Source of the DNA: Clostridium disporicum
GTDB lineage: Bacteria; Bacillota; Clostridia; Clostridiales; Clostridiaceae
Length of the DNA: 64,000 bases
Assembly (NCBI RefSeq): GCF_001405015.1
Contig: NZ_CYZX01000009.1
Coordinates: 1-64,000, forward strand
Reading direction: 5' to 3'
Both the position numbers and the translations under genes were made by a program. Below the pieces are notes generated by a model, which did not search any database, was not told the origin of the DNA, and was given only the letters and a program-made list of their open reading frames with translations. Shown here piece after piece: positions 25,085 to 33,100 of this stretch (its first letter is position 1; each line of letters opens with the position of its first letter).

Positions 25085-26233
25085 TTATTCATCTTTATAG
25101 TATGGCAAAATCACTTTGAAACAATTTTCAACAACTGAATTTATTAGTTTCACTGACCCTCTTCCTTTAAATGCGTTTTTCATTCTTTTAATACCGAAGC
25201 CATCATTGGTAAAGGTATTATCTTTATCTAAAGATATTAGTTTTTCATATATCCACATATTCCTACTGTTATATTTTATATTCTTTCCTTTATTATTTTT
25301 AATAATCATTTGACCTGGGCTTAAAATAATAACTGATTTTTTAGTTACTATTACTTCTATCATCTTATTGAAAATAGAATACTCCCTATATAGTACTGCA
25401 TTTTTTACTGCTTCCATAACAGCATCTATAGGATAACCCACTTTTAATATATTTCTTAATTCTTTCTCTGTTTCGTGGATTATGTTTAAAAGATTCCCAC
25501 CTATAGTGATAACGTTATCTTTAGAATCGTTACTCTTGTCTACTATTTTCACCATGTTTTGTGGGATGCATATATTATTTATATCTGAAAATACTAATAA
25601 TCCCCCTAGAGTACATCTATAAACTTTATTACTTGTATCTAAATATATAATACCTGCACTTTCTAAGAGATATTTTTCATTCTCTTTATTTATATATATT
25701 CCTTTACTTTGAAAATATTTACTTACTAACTCCATATTTAAAAAATCTATTGTACTTTTCATTATAGGGCATGTTTCAACTATCAAAAGTAGATTTTCTT
25801 CAAATGCTGCTACTAATTCCTCTTTTCTCATAGTATCAGTTGTTGACCCTCTACGTATATTAAAGGCACCTGTCTCTCTAATCTGATAAGGTTTTTGTCC
25901 TCCATCATAAATGACTATTATTCCAACCTTCTTATCTTTCACATCTACTATCTCTACCATTATTGGTATAGGTGGTTCACATCTACTAGATACTATTTGT
26001 TGTATCTTCTCTTCATTTAAAGAATTTAAATCTTTAACACCAACAATCTCTCTACTTTTATCTTCTACACCAACTATGATATATCCTCTTCCCCCTCGAG
26101 AATTTGCTATTGCACATACATCTTTAGCAAGCTCTTTCTTACAAGACTCATAATCTAAATATAGTTCTCTCTTAAAATCTACTTTTATTCCTTCACCTTT
26201 TGCAATTATAGATAATAATTTTTTTTCTTCCAT
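25085..26233 (-). CDS. AlbA_2 (Schlafen-like) domain protein with HATPase-like C-terminus
   Basis: This 382-residue protein has an AlbA_2 domain at about 12-135, shown by VDFKRELYL, IANSRGGRGYIIVGVED and the GAFNIRRGSTTDTM segment. A second region (about 255-375, with ELRNILKVGYPIDAVMEAVKNAVLYREY) resembles the degenerate HATPase_c_4 domain often paired with AlbA_2 in so-called RecG-like regulators. Members are predicted nucleic-acid-binding regulators, and some act in phage defence. Nothing nearby supports a specific role. It is monocistronic. Confidence 0.7.
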   Translation of the reverse strand: MEEKKLLSIIAKGEGIKVDFKRELYLDYESCKKELAKDVCAIANSRGGRGYIIVGVEDKSREIVGVKDLNSLNEEKIQQIVSSRCEPPIPIMVEIVDVKDKKVGIIVIYDGGQKPYQIRETGAFNIRRGSTTDTMRKEELVAAFEENLLLIVETCPIMKSTIDFLNMELVSKYFQSKGIYINKENEKYLLESAGIIYLDTSNKVYRCTLGGLLVFSDINNICIPQNMVKIVDKSNDSKDNVITIGGNLLNIIHETEKELRNILKVGYPIDAVMEAVKNAVLYREYSIFNKMIEVIVTKKSVIILSPGQMIIKNNKGKNIKYNSRNMWIYEKLISLDKDNTFTNDGFGIKRMKNAFKGRGSVKLINSVVENCFKVILPYYKDE

Positions 26234-26363
26234 ACTTAAGCCCCAAAATATTGGTATACTATATAATATTCATTTAATTGTAAAAATGCCCTACTTTCAA
26301 TTAATATTTAATAAAGAATAATTAATAATTTATGAATAAAATTAGCAGTATTGCTTTTAACAC

Positions 26364-26393
26364 ACAAAAAAAGAAACTGCCTAAACAGTTTCT
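26364..26393 (-). terminator. Terminator after gerKC
   Basis: The stem GAAACTG/CAGTTTC with a six-base loop is followed by a T run on the minus strand. Confidence 0.8.
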
Positions 26394-26426
26394 TCAATAA
26401 TTCTTAACTTTTAACTCTTAAATAAA

Positions 26427-27548
26427 TCAAAGGCTATTTCTTGTAACTCCTGTACCTTTGATAGTTACTTTTGTATTAACTTCTATATCAGTATACTTTA
26501 ACGGATTAGCTATCTCACTCTTCGGATAGTAAACCTCTACCATTCTTTTTATATCAAATAAATCTAAGTCCTTATCCTTATATTTATTAAAAATAAACTT
26601 TGCATATTCATTTACAAAAGCTTCTTCATTTTTAGTTATATAATTTAACACATCACTATCTACTACAAATTGTTCCTGTGCTTCTGCAACAGATACATCA
26701 ATACCTATATCCTTAACTAATATAAACTTACCTCCTTCATATTTAAGACTATCTTTCACATTACTATCTAAAATTTGAAGTGTAATAAATCCATCATCAC
26801 TTTGTGGATTAGGTATTTCTAAGTTTCCTTGCTTAATATTACGAGTTAAAAGATTATATGCAACAACATCTTCTGCTGGCATATTTTCCACTAACCTATT
26901 ATTTTTAAATACTGCTCCTTCACCAATCTCTACTTTTTCATCTATAGCATCTTTCTTTAATTTCATAGCAGATAACATTAATGTATTGCTTCCCATTAGA
27001 GTATTGCTTAAATAATAGTTTATATTAGATTTAATAAATTTAGCATCATTATTATCTGTTTTAACTAATTCATTTAAAAATAACCCTAAATACTCCTCAT
27101 CACTAGATGTTATTTTTAAAAGTTCTTGCACATCCCCATAATATACAAATGCGCTACTCTTCATTTGAAATTCGTTATTGTCATTTATTAAATCTAAAAA
27201 CTTCTTTATACCTTTTTGCGCTGCTCTCTCAGTAAATATATAAGCCTTAGTTTGACTATAATTTAGCTTATATCCTGATATCATATTTATGTTACTTAAA
27301 GCTTCAACTACTGTTTTTCCTTCACCCTTATAAATAATTCTTTTACCTTTGTCTGAACTGTCATTAGTACTTCTATAAGGTTTTATACAATCTAAATAAA
27401 TTATAGTTCTTCCTAATTCGTCAACATCGAATATAATACTTGTGCTAAAGGTTACTCTATTAATATCTCTATAGTTAAAACACCCAGTTAATAAAAGAGG
27501 CAAAACAATTATAATTAAAAGACTTACTGCACTAAATTTTCTAATCAA
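26427..27548 (-). CDS. gerKC: Spore germination lipoprotein, Ger(x)C family
   Basis: This 373-residue protein has a signal peptide ending in the lipobox LLTGC (Cys23). It continues with NYRDINRVTFSTSIIFDVDE, typical of GerC-type germinant receptor C subunits. The C subunit is anchored to the outer face of the spore inner membrane and is needed for receptor function. The gene overlaps the A subunit gene by eight bases. The A-C pair opposite a divergent B gene matches the Clostridium perfringens gerK locus. Confidence 0.92.
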   Translation of the reverse strand: MIRKFSAVSLLIIIVLPLLLTGCFNYRDINRVTFSTSIIFDVDELGRTIIYLDCIKPYRSTNDSSDKGKRIIYKGEGKTVVEALSNINMISGYKLNYSQTKAYIFTERAAQKGIKKFLDLINDNNEFQMKSSAFVYYGDVQELLKITSSDEEYLGLFLNELVKTDNNDAKFIKSNINYYLSNTLMGSNTLMLSAMKLKKDAIDEKVEIGEGAVFKNNRLVENMPAEDVVAYNLLTRNIKQGNLEIPNPQSDDGFITLQILDSNVKDSLKYEGGKFILVKDIGIDVSVAEAQEQFVVDSDVLNYITKNEEAFVNEYAKFIFNKYKDKDLDLFDIKRMVEVYYPKSEIANPLKYTDIEVNTKVTIKGTGVTRNSL

Positions 27549-28953
27549 CTTTTTCCCTCCTAAGTATAACCTTCTTTGATATCCTATCTAATCTACCTCT
27601 AAAAAGTACATCTTTAAAACTATACTGCTCTGTACTTCCCATTGGGAATAAAAATGGATATCCAACTGAATCTAATTCACATATTTGAATTATAAATATC
27701 AATGAACCTGCAAAAAATCCTGGTAATCCAAAAGCTGCACTAGCTAAAGATATTACTATTGACCAAAAAGATAACGCTCCATGTATCTTAGGGATTAAGA
27801 AATAACTTAAAGTACTAAGAGCTATTACAATTATAGTTATCCTTGAAGCTATTCCTGCTCCTACAGCCGCATCACCTAAAATAAGTGCAGATACTATGCT
27901 CATTGCACTACCTATTGGGTGTGGTAGCCTTAAACCTGCTTCCTTTATAAATTGGAATGCAAACATCATTACTAATACTTCTATAAATGTTGGTATAGGA
28001 ACCCCTGCTCTAGATACAGCTAATCTAAAAATAAATAACGTTGGTATCATTGAAAAATGATATGTGATTATTGCTACATATAATCCTGGTAAAAATGCAG
28101 CTATAAAAAACGCTATCCATCTTAACACACGATTAAAATTTGTATAATACCTATTTAAATAATAATCATCAGGCATTTGAAAATTTTCTAAAAAGAAATA
28201 TGGTACTGTAATAACAAACGGTGTTCCATCAACTATTATACCAATTCTTCCTTCTACTAGCTTTGCTGCTATTTCATCAGGCTTTTCAGTATAACCTACA
28301 GTATCAAAGAAAGATTTTTGCTTCTTTAAATTAGCTTCTATATAGTTTGTATCTAAAATGAATCTTAAATCTAAATTTTTTATTTTTTCTTTTATTGAGT
28401 TAACTAATTCATCTGGTGCTATTCCTTTAATATATGTTATCGCAACAGCTGTGTTAGATTCTTCTCCTAATACTACAGCTTCAAATTTAAGATTAGGATT
28501 TTTAAGTTTTCTCCTTATTAGTGCTACATTATCTACAATAAGCTCATTAAATCCTTCTTTTGGACCTTTCAATACTGACTCTGTTTCTGGTATACCAATA
28601 CCTCTTCTAGGAAAGTTCTTAGCTTCGCAATATATTATTTCTTCAAAGTTTTCATATATTAAAATTGCATCTCCTTGTAGTACATGCGATATTGCATCAT
28701 CTACATCCTTTGCCAAGCCAGCCATATTCATATCAAGGACCTTATCTAAAAGATCTTGAGGTGTAGTTATTTCACTATCTTTTAACTTTCCAAAACCTCT
28801 TAATGGAAGTATTGTATACTCCATTAGCCAAGTTCCATTACATAAGTCATCAATAAAAATTAAAGTTGCATCACCTAATATAGTTTTAATATCTCTATAT
28901 TTTACATCAAAACAACCTTCAAAATTGTCTTTAATTTTCTTTAGTTTATCCAT
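27541..28953 (-). CDS. gerKA: Spore germination receptor A subunit, GerA family
   Basis: From this start the protein has 470 residues. A soluble N-terminal region includes DGTPFVITVPYFFLENFQ. A membrane region (about 280-420) carries the conserved VSRAGVPIPTFIEVLVMMFAFQFIKEAGLRLP segment near its middle, and a cytoplasmic tail follows. With the B and C subunits it forms the germinant receptor in the spore inner membrane. Start 28953 is six bases after AGGTG; the upstream in-frame GTG would overlap that site. A possible forespore promoter lies just upstream. Confidence 0.93.
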   Translation of the reverse strand: MDKLKKIKDNFEGCFDVKYRDIKTILGDATLIFIDDLCNGTWLMEYTILPLRGFGKLKDSEITTPQDLLDKVLDMNMAGLAKDVDDAISHVLQGDAILIYENFEEIIYCEAKNFPRRGIGIPETESVLKGPKEGFNELIVDNVALIRRKLKNPNLKFEAVVLGEESNTAVAITYIKGIAPDELVNSIKEKIKNLDLRFILDTNYIEANLKKQKSFFDTVGYTEKPDEIAAKLVEGRIGIIVDGTPFVITVPYFFLENFQMPDDYYLNRYYTNFNRVLRWIAFFIAAFLPGLYVAIITYHFSMIPTLFIFRLAVSRAGVPIPTFIEVLVMMFAFQFIKEAGLRLPHPIGSAMSIVSALILGDAAVGAGIASRITIIVIALSTLSYFLIPKIHGALSFWSIVISLASAAFGLPGFFAGSLIFIIQICELDSVGYPFLFPMGSTEQYSFKDVLFRGRLDRISKKVILRREKVD

Positions 28954-28969
28954 CTTCATCACCTAAAGA

Positions 28970-28998
28970 TATTATTCCTCTAGCTAGGTTTAATATTC
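28970..28998 (-). promoter_or_regulatory. Candidate sigma-F/sigma-G promoter of gerKA-gerKC
   Basis: On the minus strand GAATA (28994-28998) and GGAATAATA (28970-28978) are 15 bases apart. This resembles the forespore -35 GHATR and a GG-rich -10, and would fit a germinant receptor operon. The call is on motif only. Confidence 0.35.
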
Positions 28999-29056
28999 AT
29001 TTTTTAGCTAATAATAAATAGAGTAAACTTTATATATTGAAAAAGAGAGGTTAAAT

Positions 29057-30136
29057 ATGAGTAAATTATCAGCAAAACACTTTGTACTTTTTATATTTGG
29101 AGTGACCTTCATATCCTTTAAGACATATTCTTCATTATTTATAGCTGAAGGGGGAAGGGATACATGGATTTATACAATAATAGCATACATAGTCTTTTTA
29201 GCTTTTGCTATGTACTTAATTTATATTATGGACTCAAGAAAGACTTATGATTTAACTCAAATTTTCACCTTAGGACTTTCAAAAACACTAGGTAACATAC
29301 TATTATTTATATTTTCTATAGGACTTTTTTTAGCTGCCCTTGAATCTGCAACAGTAGAAGCAAATGCTATAAAAACAAACTTCTTTATAGAAACGCCAGT
29401 TTGGTATATATTAATTTTTTTCCTATTACCATCATTTTTTATAATAGGAAAGAAATTTACTACACTACTAATCTTTGTTATATTAACTTCTGGTTCCTTA
29501 ATACTTAATTTTATAAACCTTTCACTAGTAACAGAAAAATATAAACATATGAAATATATTCTACCTGTGTTTGGTAATGGAATTGGAATAGAACTTATAA
29601 ATACCTCATTATTGATAATTGGCTCTCTTTCTGCTTTTGTAATTGCATTGCCATTTTTAAAATATTTAAATAAAAATAATAAATTAAAAAAACATAGTTT
29701 AATAGCCTTAGCTATTGTTGGATTTATATGTATATATTCTATTATTGGAACTCTTGCTACCTTTGGTCCATTAAGAGCTAGCAATATCTTTTACCCTGAA
29801 TATGTTCAAAGTCAACTTGTACAAATTGGTGGATTTTTAGAATTCGGAGAATTTTTCTTTGTATTTCAAACTGTAATCGGAATGTTTGTTAAATACATAA
29901 TTGCTACATGTGGTATCTACCTAATTTACGAAAAGCAAATAAAAAGCAGAAAAGCTTTTATAACTATATATTCAATAGCTATATTTATATTTGCTTGCTT
30001 TTTATCCCGAAATAATTACACATTATTTAATGTATTAAAATATTATCAATACATTAACCTTGTAACCTTTGTATTAGTACCACTTATAGCATTTTTATCT
30101 TTCCAAATAAATGTGCATAAAATAGCTAAAAAATAA
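29057..30136 (+). CDS. gerKB: Spore germination permease-like B subunit, GerAB family
   Basis: This 359-residue protein has about ten membrane segments and the GerAB/spore-permease pattern: KTYSSLFIAEGGRDTW near the start, ETPVWYILIFFLLPSFFIIGK and a C-terminal FLSFQINVHKIAKK. GerAB proteins are amino-acid-permease-like and bind germinant. It is transcribed away from gerKA, with about 100 bp between the starts, as in Clostridium perfringens gerK. GAGAGGT precedes the ATG. Confidence 0.92.
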   Translation: MSKLSAKHFVLFIFGVTFISFKTYSSLFIAEGGRDTWIYTIIAYIVFLAFAMYLIYIMDSRKTYDLTQIFTLGLSKTLGNILLFIFSIGLFLAALESATVEANAIKTNFFIETPVWYILIFFLLPSFFIIGKKFTTLLIFVILTSGSLILNFINLSLVTEKYKHMKYILPVFGNGIGIELINTSLLIIGSLSAFVIALPFLKYLNKNNKLKKHSLIALAIVGFICIYSIIGTLATFGPLRASNIFYPEYVQSQLVQIGGFLEFGEFFFVFQTVIGMFVKYIIATCGIYLIYEKQIKSRKAFITIYSIAIFIFACFLSRNNYTLFNVLKYYQYINLVTFVLVPLIAFLSFQINVHKIAKK

Positions 30137-30160
30137 TTAAAAATACCATATGTATTTTAA

Positions 30161-30188
30161 TTGCATTTATACCATATTATGCTATAAT
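30161..30188 (+). promoter_or_regulatory. Promoter of the zinc-ribbon gene
   Basis: TTGCAT (30161-30166) and TATAAT (30183-30188) are 16 bases apart, and TGC directly before the -10 makes an extended -10 element. Confidence 0.6.
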
Positions 30189-30195
30189 GATAGTG

Positions 30196-30309
30196 TAATC
30201 AAAAATTTGGAAATTCTCTTATAATAAGATAACGTAGTCTTTACCCTTTAAATTCATTTGGGGTGTATAGGTAATTATGTAATTATGGAGATTAACCCAA
30301 AGAATTTCT
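30196..30309 (+). promoter_or_regulatory. Structured 5' leader of the zinc-ribbon gene
   Basis: A leader of about 130 bases precedes a 54-codon gene. GAAATTCT (30210-30217) can pair perfectly with AGAATTTC (30301-30308), closing the leader directly before AGGAGG. Inside it, TTTGGG (30257-30262) can pair with CCCAAA (30296-30301), which competes for one base of the outer stem. No riboswitch class was recognised. It may be a temperature or ribosome-access switch. Confidence 0.35.
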
Positions 30310-30324
30310 AGGAGGTATTTTAAA

Positions 30325-30489
30325 ATGGAAGATAAGAAGATTATCTGTAAAGATTGTGGAAAGGAATTTGTTTTCACAGTTGGAGAACAAGAATTCTACA
30401 AAGAAAAGGGATTTGAAAATGATCCAGTTAGATGTCCTGAATGTAGAAAAGCTAGAAAAGCTCAAAGACCTAACAGAGAAAGAAGATAA
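30325..30489 (+). CDS. Small zinc-ribbon protein
   Basis: This 54-residue protein, beginning MEDKKIICKDCGKEF, has two CxxC pairs, CKDC at 8-11 and CPEC at 37-40, forming a zinc ribbon. A basic tail (RKARKAQRPNRERR) suggests nucleic acid or ribosome contact. It belongs to the short zinc-ribbon family often annotated as zf-trcl in clostridia, with unknown role. AGGAGG (30310-30315) lies nine bases before the ATG. It has its own promoter, leader and terminator. Confidence 0.88.
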   Translation: MEDKKIICKDCGKEFVFTVGEQEFYKEKGFENDPVRCPECRKARKAQRPNRERR

Positions 30490-30503
30490 TTGCATAAAAT
30501 AAG

Positions 30504-30534
30504 CCCTAACCTTAATTGGTTAGGGTTTTTTTAA
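30504..30534. terminator. Terminator after the zinc-ribbon gene
   Basis: The perfect CCCTAACC/GGTTAGGG stem with a six-base loop is followed by seven T. It may also have terminated the minus-strand remnant next to it. Confidence 0.88.
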
Positions 30535-30536
30535 AA

Positions 30537-30620
30537 CTATTCTTTACTTGCAGCAACTTCAGCATCTTTTTGTTGATTATATGTTGGAACAATTTCATGA
30601 AGCTTCTCTCTAAGCATCAC
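30537..30620 (-). pseudogene. 3' remnant, possibly of a CapD-like polysaccharide epimerase/dehydratase gene
   Basis: An open minus-strand stretch of 27 codons ends in TAG and translates to LREKLHEIVPTYNQQ plus an alanine/lysine tail. This resembles the extreme C-terminus of CapD/FnlA-type nucleotide-sugar epimerases or dehydratases. No start or catalytic domain remains, and the sequence breaks into an inverted repeat at 30630-30677. The neighbouring polysaccharide locus makes such a relic plausible. Identity is tentative because so little is left. Confidence 0.35.
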
Positions 30621-30629
30621 TTTGTTTAA

Positions 30630-30677
30630 ATATAACAATTACTTTATTATTGCACACTATTAAAGTAATCGTTATAT
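30630..30677. repeat. Inverted repeat upstream of trpS
   Basis: Arms of 16 bases, ATATAACAATTACTTT (30630-30645) and its near-perfect complement (30662-30677, one mismatch), surround a 16-base loop. The repeat lies before the trpS promoter, so it is not a leader. It could be a recombination scar. Confidence 0.6.
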
Positions 30678-30680
30678 TTA

Positions 30681-30709
30681 TTGACATAAAAATTTACTAA
30701 ACCTATAAT
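30681..30709 (+). promoter_or_regulatory. trpS promoter
   Basis: Consensus TTGACA (30681-30686) and TATAAT (30704-30709) have a 17-base spacer. The transcript would start near 30716, leaving a 40-base leader with no T-box. Confidence 0.8.
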
Positions 30710-30755
30710 TAACATATATAATTTATTGCATATAATTAGAAATGAGGTGCTTCCA

Positions 30756-31763
30756 TTGGAAAGTAATATAGAACAAAAAAAAGTAATATTTAGCGGAATA
30801 AAACCATCTGGAGATTTAACTCTTGGAAATTATCTTGGCGCTATAAAAAATTGGGTTTCATTACAAAATGAATATGATTGTTATTATTGTGTTGTAGATT
30901 TGCATGCAATAACAGTTAAACAAAAGCCTGCTGATTTACGAAAAAGAACTCTTGAAGTTTTAGCAATCTACATAGCTTCTGGTATAGATCCAGAAAAAAA
31001 TACTCTATTTATACAATCACATGTACCTGCTCATTCAGAAGCTTCATGGCTTTTAACTTGTAACAGCTACATGGGAGAATTAAGCAGAATGACACAATAT
31101 AAAGATAAATCTCAAAAGATGGGAGAATCAATAGGGGCTGGGCTTTTCAATTATCCAGTATTAATGGCTGCAGATATATTATTATATAACTCTGATTTAG
31201 TTCCTGTTGGTAAAGACCAAATACAACATTTGGAATTAGCTCGTGATATAGCTACAAGATTTAACAATACTTACAGCCCTACATTTACAATCCCAGAGGG
31301 ATACGTACCTAAAGAAGGTGCTAAAATAATGGATTTACAAGATCCAAGTAAGAAAATGTCTAAATCTGAAGAAAATCCAAACTGCTATATCTTAATTATG
31401 GATTCTCCTGAAGTTATTAAAAAGAAAATTTCTCGAGCAGTAACTGATAGCATAGGAATTATTAACTATAGTGATGATCAACCTGGCGTTAAGAATTTAA
31501 TAAACATCATATGTGCTATCAAAGGAATATCTCCTCAAGAAGTTGTCTCTTCATATGAAGGAAAAGGTTATGCTGATTTAAAAAGAGATGTTGCGGATAT
31601 AATAATAGAAGAGTTAACCCCAGTTCAAGAAAGAGTAAAAAAACTTTTATCTGATAAGAAATACTTAGAAGAAATATATAGAAGTGGTGCTCAAAAAGCT
31701 TCTTTTGCAGCTAATAAAACACTTAGAAAAATGCAAAAGAAAATTGGTTTAATTCCAAAATAA
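30756..31763 (+). CDS. trpS: Tryptophanyl-tRNA synthetase
   Basis: This 335-residue class I synthetase has the HIGH-equivalent TLGN (22-25) after FSGIKPSG, the tryptophan-pocket region MAADILLYNSDLVPVGKDQ and KMSKS (200-204). The length is normal for TrpRS. TTG at 30756 lies six bases after GAGGTG. The in-frame ATG at 30726 has no ribosome site and would lie almost at the transcription start. Confidence 0.95.
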   Translation: MESNIEQKKVIFSGIKPSGDLTLGNYLGAIKNWVSLQNEYDCYYCVVDLHAITVKQKPADLRKRTLEVLAIYIASGIDPEKNTLFIQSHVPAHSEASWLLTCNSYMGELSRMTQYKDKSQKMGESIGAGLFNYPVLMAADILLYNSDLVPVGKDQIQHLELARDIATRFNNTYSPTFTIPEGYVPKEGAKIMDLQDPSKKMSKSEENPNCYILIMDSPEVIKKKISRAVTDSIGIINYSDDQPGVKNLINIICAIKGISPQEVVSSYEGKGYADLKRDVADIIIEELTPVQERVKKLLSDKKYLEEIYRSGAQKASFAANKTLRKMQKKIGLIPK

Positions 31764-31843
31764 TATAAAAGAAAAACTCTTCTTTTATATTATTTTATAC
31801 CTAAAAATTATTAACTTAAATAACTTAAATAAAAGGAGATATT

Positions 31844-33049
31844 ATGACATATATCTGTATTTTTATCATTATATTACTTCTTATAGTTAATTATACAATT
31901 TATAAAATGAATTATATTCATAAAAATTTATTTATTACTATTAATATATTAATTATACTTTATTCTATTATCTCGGTAAGTATCTATTATAACAATATTT
32001 ATCTTAATTATGATAACGGAATCCTATTTGGTAATGTTCTAAATAATCATTTTTGTGATGAATACAGATACTATAAGGATTCTGAAATACTTATGAATCA
32101 CTTAAAAAGCGGTAATTTCTACGATTGGATAACTGGAATTCTTCCGGATTATGAATATATTGACCCTCAAGGACACCCTGGTTTCGGAAATTATAATATA
32201 TTCGTAATAATAATATCTCTATTAAGAATATTAGGTTTTAATTCTGTTTTAGAATTAATACTTATTAAACTTTTTATTTTATTAATAACAATTATATTTA
32301 TATACAAATTATCAAATATATTTTTAACTGAAAAAATTTCACTTGTTGTAACTATTATCTATAGTTTATTACCCGGATATATCTTAACTAATACACTGTT
32401 AATGAGAGATAATATTATCATCCTACTTTGTATTATTTGTATCTATTATATATTAAAGAAAGACTATAACTTATTTATTTTAATACCAACTTTAATAGCT
32501 TTATTTTTATTGAGGGCCTACTTACCTCCAATATTATTAATAAGTTATATTTTCTGCTATAAAAACACAACAAAATTAATTTCTTTTAAAGATATTATTT
32601 ATTTAGCTATTATATTTTTATCTGTAATATTTTTTAGTTCAGTTAACTTTAACTACACAATAATGCGCATAATGCAAGAAAATTTCCAAGTTCTATTTGG
32701 CTCAGGATTAATTGCTCCAATAAAAGTTTTTATAAATACTTTTATACATATTGCGATTGATCCTCAATTATTAAATTTTTTACTATCGGGTCAGTTATAT
32801 TTAATTTTATATTCTTTAGGAAATATATGCTCCAATATTTTATCAATATTGCTAATCATTAAATTAATCATGCTATTATTTAGTAATTTAAATAATAAAA
32901 CTTTATATTTATTAAAATTTACATTCTATTTTTCTTTTATTACAGGAATATTAGTTCTATCAAAAGATGGATATATAATTAATAGAATTGCACTTATGTG
33001 GATTCCACTTTTCCTTATTATATTATTTATTCCAAGAAAAATAAAATGA
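31844..33049 (+). CDS. Polytopic membrane protein, GT-C glycosyltransferase-like
   Basis: This 401-residue protein has about ten to eleven membrane helices. A hydrophilic loop after the second helix contains DEYRYYKDSE, an acidic pair where GT-C enzymes place their catalytic residues, and LLMRDNIIIL resembles the PMT/ArnT family. Such enzymes transfer sugars from polyprenyl-phosphate donors outside the membrane. Assignment rests on topology and location beside the Wzy-like gene. GGAGAT precedes the ATG. It is the first of two plus-strand genes opposite the main polysaccharide operon. Confidence 0.55.
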   Translation: MTYICIFIIILLLIVNYTIYKMNYIHKNLFITINILIILYSIISVSIYYNNIYLNYDNGILFGNVLNNHFCDEYRYYKDSEILMNHLKSGNFYDWITGILPDYEYIDPQGHPGFGNYNIFVIIISLLRILGFNSVLELILIKLFILLITIIFIYKLSNIFLTEKISLVVTIIYSLLPGYILTNTLLMRDNIIILLCIICIYYILKKDYNLFILIPTLIALFLLRAYLPPILLISYIFCYKNTTKLISFKDIIYLAIIFLSVIFFSSVNFNYTIMRIMQENFQVLFGSGLIAPIKVFINTFIHIAIDPQLLNFLLSGQLYLILYSLGNICSNILSILLIIKLIMLLFSNLNNKTLYLLKFTFYFSFITGILVLSKDGYIINRIALMWIPLFLIILFIPRKIK

Positions 33050-33100
33050 AATAAACATAAAATTATACTCAATAAAATATATTAAAGGAGAGATAATATC

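Noticed and set aside
25911..26153. Plus-strand open frame of 80 codons
   Set aside because: It is antisense to the AlbA-domain gene, with no ribosome site.
29257..29784. Minus-strand open frame of 175 codons
   Set aside because: It is fully antisense to gerKB, which is a clear family member; no ribosome site was found.
30292..30495. Minus-strand open frame of 67 codons
   Set aside because: It is antisense to the small zinc-ribbon gene, which has AGGAGG, a promoter and a terminator.
30541..30725. T-box or attenuator for trpS
   Set aside because: No T-box core sequence is present, and the only strong hairpin lies upstream of the consensus promoter, so it is not transcribed with trpS.
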